Source of the DNA: Paulinella micropora
Taxonomy: Eukaryota > Cercozoa > Imbricatea > Euglyphida > Paulinellidae
Direction: 5' to 3'
Assembly: GCA_019918135.1 (NCBI GenBank)
Contig: WBZZ01000852.1
Span: forward strand, 125,001-189,000
DNA: 64,000 bases
This document shows, piece by piece, positions 54,105 to 63,451 of the stretch (its first letter is position 1; every line of letters starts with the position of its first letter). Below the pieces are notes generated by a model, which ran no database searches, had not been told where the DNA came from, and saw only the letters and a list, made by a program, of their open reading frames with translations. A program made the position numbers and the translations under genes.

Positions 54105-57100
54105 ATGCCACCACCACTACCGCCCAGACCAACGAAGGAAAATGTAGAACTAGCGAAGGTAAGGGCGAATTTGAGGAAAACTACAACAAGAGAAAATAAA
54201 AGGGAATTTAAAGTAGTAGAGTTAAAATCTAGGCGAGACAATAGATTAAACTCTCTTACATACGAGAAGCAAGGATTAGACATAAACTTTTATGATACTG
54301 ACGCATTAGAGCGAGAGGTTCTACTTCCTGTACTATTAGACGCGAAAAGAAATGGTATGACAGGAAATGCCGACGTTCATATCACTATAACATACATAAC
54401 AGACCACGAAGAATTAAATAGATATTATAAAAAGAAAACATTTAATTCTTTTCAAATAAAAAACTATGATGATTTTATTGAAATGTTGAATGAGTTTAAC
54501 ATAAGCAATATTGAAGCGTCTGGACTAGGTTATGACCGAATCGTTGAATACGCTAAGGTAGTAGTAGTCCAAGAAAACGGAGGCGGTTGTTATGAAGGAA
54601 AAAACAAATGTAAAAAAACAATATCGGATGAAAATATGTTGATATCTCCCGCTAGCAAAAATAATAATTGTTTATTCTTTCTCTGTAAAGACATCCTAAA
54701 TATGCCACTCATTAACAGAAAAAGATGTAATGATATTAGAGAACAATTCAATCTTTCTAATGATTGCCCTATACCATTTTCTACCGCCGTAAAAATCCTT
54801 AATACTTTGATAAAGGAAGGGAAGACATACGAAATAACAAATGCCTTAACAAGAGAAACTATAAGCACGAATAACATTGGAGGAGAAGCAGACATTATGA
54901 TTTATTTAGAGAACAACCATTATTTTGGATTAACTAAAAGATATAAACAAAAATGTGAAAAATGTTTAAGGAAATATGTCAAAAAACGCACTTGTAATCC
55001 AAAAATGATAAATTATGCGAATAGAAAATTTTTTGAAGAACGGACGAAGACATTTGATAACCAAATTTGATAAGGATAAAATTAATAACAAAGATGAAGT
55101 CATTCATTACGACCTAGAAACTTTTAGAAATAACACTCTCGCTGACGGCTTTGATATGCACGACTGCTATATAGTCGGATATACTCAAGGGGTAGAAGGA
55201 TTTAAATATTTCGCTGGTGTTGATTGTATTTCTAAATTTCTTGACTTTGTCTTGGAGAGAGGACAAAAATTAACAATAGAATGGGGTAATAGAATGCTTC
55301 ATAATCCAGTCAAGAAAGTAGCAGGAGTAAGAAAGAAGAGAAACAAAGATGAAGAACCACCAATTTTATATGTGAATGGTTTTAACGGGGCGAACTTTGA
55401 CCACTACTTCATTAAACAGGAATTAATAAGAAGAGGTATCAAACCAAAATCACATATGATTAATAACGGCTCAATAATCTCTTTAGAATTTGAAAATATT
55501 AAAATGTGGGATATGTGTAAGCATACTCAGGGGACATTAAAAGAAAACTTAGAAAATATGAAATGTAAAACTCTTAAAGGAGATTTTGACCACGACAAGG
55601 CATCTACTTGGGAAACAATGAGTGAAGAATTAAGAAATAAGTGTCTTGAATATTTGAAGTGTGATGTTATGGGGTTAAAAGAGTTATATGACAAAATAAA
55701 CACAGAGATATTTGAAAAACACTCAGTGAATTTAACTTCATACATTTCAACTTCAAGCCTTGCTTTCAATATCTGGAAGAAAATGATTGATGGTAAGCAC
55801 GATGTAAGACTCCCAACTATTGAACAAGAGAAGGCGTTTAGAAAAGCGGTTATCGGAGCAATAACATATCCAAGCAAAAAAAGATTTATTTCAAAACAAT
55901 ACAATGACTACTTAGCAGGGAAAATCACATTTGATGAATTAACCGATTATTTAGTTGATGCGGATGTCGTATCTTTATACCCAACAGCGATGCTTAATTT
56001 ATTCATGGTTGGAGAAATTAAACAGGCTATCGCACCATTTGATTATAATAATCTTGCTATCGGTATTTACAATGTTGATTATATCTCACCAAAAGACATA
56101 TTACATTCAAGAATAGGACAGAGAAATAAAATGGGCTCATTAAAGTGGAATTTAGCCGATATGACAGACCAATGGCTCACAAGTGTTGATATTGAAGATA
56201 TGATTAAGGAAGGCTACGATATAACAATTCATAAAGGATACTATACAGAGGAAGCAGAACCAGTATTTAAAGAATATATATTAGAAATGTTTAAGGCGAA
56301 AGAAAATAGCGAAAAAGGCACACCGCAATATTTATTAGCCAAACTATTCATGAATTCGTTATACGGAAAGATGATACAACGACCTATCCCAACAGAAGCA
56401 GAATATATTAAATCAAATGAGGAGTATTGGAAATTTTGGACGAAAAATTATATATCTGATATGGTTGAATTCAAAGATAAAAGACGGAAACAAACTTTGG
56501 CACGTATCTGGAATTCCTAGAAAGGAAGTAATAATTGAAGAGAGTATTACAAAGCCTTCTCACTACGGGGCTTTCATTCTAGCATATAGCAGGCGAATTA
56601 TGTATAACTACATAAAAGAGGCTAATCCTAATAAAGACATAGAGGCTGATTTCTATTACACCGATACCGATAGTCTAGTGTTGCATGTTAGGTTTGCCAA
56701 ACTAATCAAAAGACTTGGTGATAAATCTCTTGGCGGTATAACAGATGACTTAGGAGATTGCTGTAAGATAATAAGAGGAATATGGATTGCTCCTAAATTG
56801 TATATGTTAGAATTTACAACGAATGAAGCCTTTCTCCCTTACCTTACTAAGAATGACTTGAAACATAAAGACAAAGGTGTTCATATAATTGAATGCTACG
56901 ACAACGAAGGAGTAAAAAAGAGATACTACCACCTTAGAGATAAGGGGTTGAATTCGAAAGGGTTAAATCCAGAAGTATATGAAAAGATGGATTTAGGCGA
57001 AAGCATTGAAAATGTTAGAGATCTTCAAATGAAGAAAATCCATTTATCACGAAATAGCAAACAGCAAAACATTAACCATTTCAGCATAGTTCATACTACA

Positions 57101-57199
57101 AACATAAAAAAGAAAGTTAATGATAATAAATGGTGTGGGCGCGAGTTTATCAACGAAAATGATAGTATTCCTTACGGATATCAAACGAGTATGAAATGA
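54105..57199 (+). CDS. polB: Family B DNA polymerase (protein-primed type)
   Basis: ATG 54105; about 1,020 residues. The N-terminal 320 residues hold a zinc-binding pair (CEKCLRKYVKKRTC) and an unknown domain. Exonuclease motif I is HYDLETF, with Asp and Glu. Later come NGFNGANFDHYFI (Exo II region), CDVMGLKELYD (Exo III region), polymerase motif A DADVVSLYPTAM, motif B AKLFMNSLYGKM and motif C YTDTDSLVL. The gene ends TSMK, TGA. Frame changes near 55060 and 56490 each act as one extra base. A promoter-like TATTTTTATATCCT lies about 30 bp upstream, shared with the gene at 57266. Protein-primed polymerases of this type replicate polintons, PLVs and adenoviruses. The insertion of a terminal-protein domain was not seen. 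Confidence 0.9.
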
Positions 57200-57265
57200 A
57201 TGAAAGTGTAGTTGATAAATATCAATTAATTAATTTTTTATTTTTATATCCTATAGTATATACTA

Positions 57266-57545
57266 ATGTCTCTCAAGTCTCTCGCGGAAAAATTTGAAAA
57301 ACTTTCTATTAATAATAAAACATTTACTTTGGAGGATATCCAGCAAGTCATTGATGGTCATGTAAATGAATATAAATCTGAAAGTAAAAAAGTTCAAGAA
57401 CATTGCTACCTATAGGAAATATAAGGGGAAGTCTGTTGCCGATGTCGCTGTATTTGACAAGCAATACTTAATATGGTTGAACAAGCAACCGATAATGGTA
57501 AACTATCCAGAACTCAAAAAAGAAATTGTTAAATATATTCTATAA
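57266..57545 (+). CDS. ExoX-C-terminal-domain-like protein, frame-shifted
   Basis: ATG 57266 begins MSLKSLAEKFEKLSINNKTF. A frame change (one extra base) near 57410 leads to YRKYKGKSVADVAVFDKQYL and an end LKKEIVKYIL, TAA 57543-57545. The KYKGK..DVA..D..YL pattern matches the short C-terminal domain of ExoX-like exonucleases, which also occurs alone in many viral proteins. It follows polB and shares its promoter motif, consistent with a replication role. Confidence 0.6.
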
Positions 57546-57569
57546 ATCACCCTACATTCTCCTTTAAAT

Positions 57570-58217
57570 TTATCTCTTTTTTATTATTCTTAATATCGCC
57601 TTTTCTCTATGAAAGTTATTAAATCGCGTATAGTGTGGCTCTTTTAGAATTTCTCTAAAGTCTTCTCTTTCTTCTGTTTCTACATCGCGATAGTTTAATT
57701 CATTCTCTTCTAAATATCGGTCTGTAATTTCTTTAAACTTAATTTTTTCAAAGTGATGGTCAACATGAACATTTTTTCTATCGTGTATTTCTTTTGTTAT
57801 TTCACATATGTATTTCGGCTCAATGAAAGTATCTATTGCCGTTCTGTTTAAATATTCTTCTATTTGATTTTTTATAGTATTTCTACACGCATCATTAAAT
57901 TTGGTCTTGGTGTATCTCATCATTGGTTTCTCTTTATTTACCCCAATGTAATTAATAAAATTATACCGCGAAAATGCTTTTTCTCCTATACGAAAGTGCT
58001 TACTACCATATCCATTATTTTCAACATCAATTTCACAATTTATCAAATGTTCAAATTTCGTCTTATAATCAGGATGATTAATTATAATACCCTTAATAAA
58101 ATTACTATCAATTTCATTTAACTTTTCATTGTGATTATATTTGCTGACAATATTTCTTATATATACTATTATTTCTTTCTTTGTTTTAAACATAACCCCG
58201 CTTAGTATATACAACAT
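57570..58217 (-). CDS. DUF3223 (DCL-like) protein with HNH-like end
   Basis: ATG 58217, or the second Met at 58193. The N-terminal half (KEIIVYIRNIVSKYN, DSNFIKGIIINHPDYKTKF) fits the DUF3223 pattern of a helix, then a short loop with HPDYKTKF. The middle has NACR-like DACRNTIKNQIEEYL. The C-terminal half has CEITKEIHDRKNVHVDHHFE, an HNH-nuclease-like arrangement with a Cys and DHH. Such proteins occur in phages and giant viruses. Function is not established. It lies on the opposite strand between two ExoX-C genes. Confidence 0.6.
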   Translation of the reverse strand: MLYILSGVMFKTKKEIIVYIRNIVSKYNHNEKLNEIDSNFIKGIIINHPDYKTKFEHLINCEIDVENNGYGSKHFRIGEKAFSRYNFINYIGVNKEKPMMRYTKTKFNDACRNTIKNQIEEYLNRTAIDTFIEPKYICEITKEIHDRKNVHVDHHFEKIKFKEITDRYLEENELNYRDVETEEREDFREILKEPHYTRFNNFHREKAILRIIKKR

Positions 58218-58265
58218 ACTATATACTCTAAAATAAAATTAATAAAAAAATAATATTAATAGTAT

Positions 58266-58682
58266 ATGATGACAGACCTGAGCACCAAACAGGACTACTT
58301 GAATGAAATTGAAAAATGGAACCTTGACAGCGAAATTAAAAAGCCCACGATTAAATGGACTAAGCCTGACATTGTTTCTTTTTATGAACAATATAAACCA
58401 CGTGATGACAATGTGAAAGTAGTTATACCTTTAGAAAACGTGTTGGACGAAGAGCCGAGCACACCTTTTAAGACAACTGATTTAAAAGAGACTGGAATTA
58501 CAGAAATAAAGGCTAATTTAGGCGAAGATATAGCACAAAATGAAACCGATATTTTTCTACAATATGGTAAGTATAAAAAAATGAAAATTGAAGATGTTGC
58601 TAAGATTGATAAACCATACCTTGAATATTTAATTCAACAACCTTATTTTAATAATAAAGATGCGGTAAAAAAATATCTCTAA
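58266..58682 (+). CDS. ExoX-C-terminal-domain-like protein (138 residues)
   Basis: ATG 58266 to TAA. The N-terminal region is acidic and Thr-rich. The C-terminus, YGKYKKMKIEDVAKIDKPYL then EYLIQQPYFNNKDAVKKYL, is a second copy of the domain in the gene at 57266 (K-Y-K..DVA..DK.YL.WL..QP). Downstream is an inverted repeat, CCACAC...GTGTG followed by TTTTTC. Role unknown; probably replication or repair. Confidence 0.65.
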   Translation: MMTDLSTKQDYLNEIEKWNLDSEIKKPTIKWTKPDIVSFYEQYKPRDDNVKVVIPLENVLDEEPSTPFKTTDLKETGITEIKANLGEDIAQNETDIFLQYGKYKKMKIEDVAKIDKPYLEYLIQQPYFNNKDAVKKYL

Positions 58683-58755
58683 TTGATATTTGAAAATCCA
58701 CACTCCCGCTAACGCTCCCGTGTGTTTTTCAAACATCGTTTTTTCTTTTTTTTTC

Positions 58756-58771
58756 GATGCTCATAAATATC
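58756..58771 (-). terminator. Shared 3' hairpin motif after the fibre-like gene
   Basis: GATGCTCATAAATATC directly abuts the minus-strand stop codon at 58773-58771. The same 16 bases follow the minus-strand capsid gene (60315-60330) and occur in the upstream duplicate (60162-60177). Here it pairs with CATCG after an A/T run. A 3' processing or termination role is inferred from position. Confidence 0.5.
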
Positions 58772-60033
58772 TATTGGTCTTCTATGAAGTTAGCGATAAT
58801 ATTGACATTTCCTCCTCCACCAGCAGAGACAGACTTCTGTGTAAAAGTCAATACATCACTAGGAGACAGATATATATCATAATTTCTAAGATTAATTTGT
58901 TGAGTTGAAGCACTATTTACATATAGTTTAAAAATTGTTGTTCCATTTGCGATAGCACTCGCCTTTGTGTCAGTATCTACAATTGAATACTTAGAATCAA
59001 CATCTGCAAAACCTGCTCCAGTTAGCGTTCCATTTAATACCATTCTGACAACATTTGACTTAGTATCTTCATTTGTAATACTTATCAAAGTGGGATAAAC
59101 ATTTGAATAATTTACTAAATTAGCACCGCCAGCATCAAATACCGCTTTGTTTCTTATACTAATAATAGGACTTTCAGTGGTGTTTGCCGCTTTACTTCCT
59201 TCCACTTCGTTTGTTATACTTGTGTTTATCGTATTCGTTCCCTCAATGAATAAACTGGCACTCGCTGTTTTAAGAGATTGTATTCCAGTCGTTGCATCAT
59301 TTCTAATTACTGCCGTAAAAGGTAATGTTGTATTTCGCAGGCTTACACCAGTATTAGCATTCGCATATTCAATCATATTAACTAATTGCAATAATCCTGT
59401 TATGGGATTTTCAATGTAAAACTTAATAGCACCAAAACCTAAATATTGAAATTGAATTTGAAATACATTTCCTTTGCTCCAGTCTAAGTCTGGCATAGCA
59501 GAAGTTCCATCGCACGGGTCGTCCCAGTCTGCTTGGTCAGTATAAACTGCTGAATTTCCTTTGCAATGTGCAATATTCATTCCTGCTTTATCTTTGTAAA
59601 AATAAAATCCATCAACGAGTTCATTTCCTATTCCGATATATGAATAGTAATCTTTTGTATCATCCGTTGTCCATAGAGCAGTAAAGCGGGCTAGGACACC
59701 CATTCCAGTTCTATATTTTATTCTCCTTTTACTTACCAGACTAGCAACAGCCGTTGCATCAGCAGTTGTTTTCAATTCAGCCATATTATTCAAAAATGAC
59801 ACAGATGATTTTGTTTCTGTTTTTGTCCATATCCTAGTATTAATGGTATATGGAAAGATTTCTTGTAATACTGGTGTTAATTGAGCAGTTGTTGCTTCAC
59901 CAAAGGCTCTTTTCATGTTATCCGTTTTAATATCACCATCATATCCAACCCTGACGTTTATAAATTCTCTGTCAGGATTTTGTGCGATTAAATTTTCTTT
60001 GGTGAGACATTGATATTTTATAATTGCGCTCAC
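58771..60033 (-). CDS. Fibre-like virion surface protein
   Basis: A 420-residue frame ends FIEDQ, TAG. It starts at GTG 60033 or at an internal Met; no ATG lies upstream before a stop, so the 5' end may be truncated. The sequence is rich in Thr/Ser/Asn and beta-prone (TTLPFTAVIRNDATTGIQSL, FADVDSKYSIVDTDTKASAI, NLRNYDIYLSPSDVLTF). The last 170 residues match the gene at the right edge of the window. Such Asn/Thr-rich proteins near capsid genes usually form fibres or decorations. The family is not certain. Confidence 0.55.
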   Translation of the reverse strand: MSAIIKYQCLTKENLIAQNPDREFINVRVGYDGDIKTDNMKRAFGEATTAQLTPVLQEIFPYTINTRIWTKTETKSSVSFLNNMAELKTTADATAVASLVSKRRIKYRTGMGVLARFTALWTTDDTKDYYSYIGIGNELVDGFYFYKDKAGMNIAHCKGNSAVYTDQADWDDPCDGTSAMPDLDWSKGNVFQIQFQYLGFGAIKFYIENPITGLLQLVNMIEYANANTGVSLRNTTLPFTAVIRNDATTGIQSLKTASASLFIEGTNTINTSITNEVEGSKAANTTESPIISIRNKAVFDAGGANLVNYSNVYPTLISITNEDTKSNVVRMVLNGTLTGAGFADVDSKYSIVDTDTKASAIANGTTIFKLYVNSASTQQINLRNYDIYLSPSDVLTFTQKSVSAGGGGNVNIIANFIEDQ

Positions 60034-60087
60034 AATCTGACTGATCGTCAGATATCACGCTTATTATAAAATATCGTTTTTTATTTT

Positions 60088-60393
60088 GAAAAAAAATAAT
60101 GAATCTATTAATGTTTCACGATGTTTATGAGCAAGCGAAAATGAGCGAAGCGAATGAAAGCGATGCTCATAAATATCAACTAATAGAAATTATATTTGAC
60201 TTAACCTGAACCTCCCGCTGAGTGATTGCTACACTTACGTCTAAAAAAATAATGAATCTATTAATGTTTCACGATGTTTATGAGCAAGCGAAAATGAGCG
60301 AAGCGAACTAAAGCGATGCTCATAAATATCAACTAATAGAAATTATATTTGACTTAACCTGAACCTCCCGCTGAGTGATCGCTACACTTACGT
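60088..60393. repeat. 153-bp tandem duplication overlapping the capsid gene 3' end
   Basis: AATGAATCTATTAATGTTTC begins at 60098 and again at 60251. Two copies (about 60088-60240 and 60241-60393) are nearly identical. The right copy carries the C-terminal codons and stop of the minus-strand MCP fragment. The left copy is a non-functional duplicate. Each includes the hairpin ATGTTTATGAGCA...TGCTCATAAATATC. Confidence 0.9.
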
Positions 60394-61145
60394 GCTGATG
60401 AGCATTATTCTGTGTAGTGCTAATGAACTCCCATCGTCTCTCATTGGAAATGTCAAGCCCGCTAACTTCATTTTGGTCTTTCCTCCACAGCGGTCGGGTA
60501 TTATCCCAAGTATCAACCCAGAACCAGTTGTATTGATACACATTTGAATTCATCAAAACAGAACCTTCAAGTTTAGGTTTCAAGCACATATAATCTTCAA
60601 AACTAGCGGGAAATATTTCAAATTCTTGAAGTCGTGCTCCGTCAAGTGTGGTGTGGAAACTGGTAGTCTTAGCGGTTGCTCTGTTATCAATATCATAAGC
60701 GGTATTTTTGTTTTCAGTGTTGTGAAAGAGTGTGTGATAAATTTTCTTCAATCGTTTTCCGTGTCCTCTATCAAAGCGGAGAATGATATTTTGTGTAGTG
60801 GATTGAGCAATGGAATTTTTATACACATAAGGATAATCAATATTAAAACTCATACCTTCAGCACTCGCCACCTTCTGTTGAATTGATTGAATGACATCGG
60901 GATTAGTCTCTACCGCAAGGAACAAGTTAAGATTAGCAACAGATACATTACCAGCGGCTGCAACAAGCACTCCTCCACCCGTTGACAAAGCATCGTTATT
61001 GTAATAATAAATTTTAGGGGTCTGTTGCCATACAATACGCATATTCAAAATCTCTGGAAACATAATAGTCTTATCAAGGGCGAAAATGGTATTGTAAAGC
61101 ATACCAAGATTAATCTTAACACTGATAGAAGGCTCAGCAGAAGTA
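60329..61145 (-). pseudogene. mcp: Major capsid protein fragment A, N-terminus missing
   Basis: Open from the junction at about 61145 to TGA at 60331-60329. Features are ISVKINLGMLYNTIFALDKT, NLNLFLAVETNPDVIQSI, FDRGHGKRLKKIYHTLFHNT and YQYNWFWVDTWDNTRPL, a typical double-jelly-roll MCP C-terminal half. No start codon or promoter precedes the first codons. A MCP of this class is usually 450-650 residues, so about half is missing. It is joined head to head with fragment B. Confidence 0.7.
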
Positions 61146-61146
61146 G

Positions 61147-62092
61147 GTTAACGCGAATGTTACCGATTCATCGGTTACTAACTTCGCACTTAATACTATT
61201 AGTGCTACTGCTACTGGTGATTTTTTGAGAGTTTGTATTCCTCTCCATTACTTTTCGGGAGTGTTTAATGAGGAAACTTTCATTCCTCCCTCTTTGATTA
61301 GCGTTTGCTCCGCCACAGGAAGCATTAACGATTATTGGAAGTAGTGATGGCGGTTCCAGAAAATTTTACTGCAACTGCTCTCGCTTACACAATTCAAAAC
61401 CCAGTTGTTATGTTGGAAACCTTCTCTCTTGATCCCGCTGTGCAGAGAAATATTTTGGAACAGATGGGAAGTAAGGATGGGCTCCCATACACTTATGAAA
61501 CATGTTACAGTCAAAAGGCAAATCCAGGGACACAATCTGTTGACTTTAATCTCTAAGTGAATAAGGCGGTAGCAAGGGCTCAATGCTTGTATGTCGTTAC
61601 TCAAAATGTGCTCTCGACAGTGCTGAAATTGATAACTTAGGAACGGCTCAAATGCCTTACAGACAATATCAATGCCGTATCGGTGATTGGTATGCTCCTC
61701 AGCAGAAGATGGAAATCGGTGGCACTACTGATTCACTCGCCTCAGTCCAGCGAGGATGTGCAGAGTTGTATGCTAACAATCTCCAAGCGACTATGGGCAT
61801 TCGTGATGCTTATATTTCTTCATCTGTTTCTCTTGAAAACTTTCGTAGGTTTTATGCTCTTACAGGCAAAACAGGGCTTACATCTAACTCTGGTTTTGCT
61901 ACTATTATCCAGACACTCAATCAGTCGCCACACATTGGAGCGTCTGGTCTTGCAGTTAATAATTCGCGAACCGCTGAAGTTACTATTCGTTATGCGGATG
62001 GTTATGGTGCTACAAATAAGGCCATCACTGCTTGGTTGAAATATGTTAAAGTCGCGTCTATCTATCCTAGCAGATGTGTCGTAAAACAATAA
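61147..62092 (+). pseudogene. mcp: Major capsid protein fragment B, N-terminus missing and frame-broken
   Basis: Open from 61147, just after a stop. It reads DFLRVCIPLHYFSGVFNEET, then after a one-base change IQNPVVMLETFSLDPAVQRN and GSKDGLPYTYETCYSQ, then an in-frame TAA at 61554-61556, VNKAVARAQCLYVVTQN, a further frame change near 61620, and GTAQMPYRQYQCRIGDWYAP to the end RCVVKQ, TAA. It aligns with fragment A over the same portion of the protein, but the two differ widely, so they are different MCP genes. It lies directly upstream of the penton gene. Confidence 0.7.
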
Positions 62093-62131
62093 AAAATTAA
62101 AAATTAAAATATAATATTTTATTATATAGCA

Positions 62132-63159
62132 ATGTCATTTACGATCTCTAACTTAGAAGACGAAAAGCGCACCCGCAAAAATTTCCTTCTTCGTGTCTCC
62201 TCAAGTGATAAAACAGAATCAAAATCCGCTTCTACTCACAATGGCCGTTTCGTTGTCGATCTCCCAGCAACTGGTCGTAATATTGATATAATTAGTGCGT
62301 ATGTCGTTAAAAGTATCTCCATTCCAAATGTTTTCCCAAACATACCGAGTTATGCCAACACTCTCACATTGATTAAAACAACTGGATCCGCTACAAAAAC
62401 GGCAATCGTAACAGAAAATCAATACACCATTGATACATTTATTACCGCCCTTCAAACTGCAATTAATTCAGCAATTACCCCCAACTCTGTAGTTATAACT
62501 TTGAACTCCGTTAATAAATTGAATTTCGCATTCACTGGTGATACGTATGCTTTTGATTACGATAATAGCACGAGTAGAGATAAGATAGGACTAACTGCCG
62601 ATATTTCGGCGGCGGCGAGTGCCACAATGCAGTCCATAGTAAATTTAATCGGTGAAACAGCAGTTTATGTCCATAGCAGTGCATTGAGCCAGTCTGGTTT
62701 AGTTGAAGCAAATGGTAATTTCTCTGTCGTTGGTGGAGGGATCGATCACAGAGATGTTCTAGGACTTCATACTCCTGCTCCACCTCACACTGGTTTTGCT
62801 GGAAGCATCTGTCCATCTCATTGAGCTTAGTCATGAGAATCTTCTCTGTGTCAGCCTCATTGGCAGTGATAGCATAGAGCTTAAGGCCCCCTCCCCCAAT
62901 TTTGATGTTAGCTAGGGCTGCCTGCAGCGCCTGCTTTTTCTTCTGGGAGTCAGTCAAGTTAATTAAATGCAATTTAGATAAGCCCTATGGAGTCCAGTGC
63001 TACTTTGAATCGTCAAACGATGTTGCAGATTATGTGCCATTTAATACAACGAAAAGTTTAAGAACTATTGATATCGTCATTAGAAATGCGAGTGGGAATG
63101 TGCTTGAATGTCCTGTCAATTTTGAAGTTTCAATTCTCTTAAGGGCGTATCATGCTTAA
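62132..63159 (+). pseudogene. Penton-like minor capsid protein, interrupted by a foreign insert
   Basis: ATG 62132 (MSFTISNLEDEKRTRKNF). The beta-rich N-terminal part (FVVDLPATGRNIDIISAYVV, SISIPNVFPNIPSYANTL) and the C-terminal part (YFESSNDVADYVPFNTTKSL, CPVNFEVSILLRAYHA) resemble PLV penton proteins. Coding is lost between about 62745 and 62965, where unrelated sequence is inserted. It may be transcribed with MCP fragment B, about 40 bp upstream. TAA 63157-63159. Confidence 0.65.
62745..62965 (-). other. Foreign coding-like fragment inside the penton gene
   Basis: The GC content is higher than that of the surrounding PLV. On the minus strand it reads an uninterrupted charged peptide (NLTDSQKKKQALQAALANIK, GGGGLKLYAITANEADTEKI, LMTKLNEMDRCFQQNQC). 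This looks like an exon of an unrelated gene. I do not recognise the family. The insert has no obvious terminal repeats. Confidence 0.5.
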
Positions 63160-63451
63160 GAAAAAAAAGAATACATAGATATAATGACATTTATATAAAA
63201 TTTAGATACATTATTCACTAATCAAAAACATCAACTTACGACGACGACGACAACATAAAGAACAAATCCCCTGCGGTGTTAATATTGACCAGTTTTACAT
63301 ATATTTGAAGAAAAATCACGCACGTATAAACAGAAAAGTTAATCAAGGATAAGGGTTTTGAATACATAAAAAAAATGTCAATAGAGATAGAAAAGAAAGT
63401 TGATGCTTAATGCAATTTATGCATTATGCATAAATAAAGTATTTTTTTTGT
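63160..63451. other. AT-rich spacer
   Basis: No gene was recognised. It contains a short (ACG)n run near 63240 and many A/T runs. It separates the convergent ends of the penton and fibre-like genes. Confidence 0.45.

Noticed and set aside
60060-60400. CRISPR-like or iteron array from repeated AGCGAA units
   Set aside because: The repetition is explained by one 153-bp tandem duplication; no regular spacers exist.
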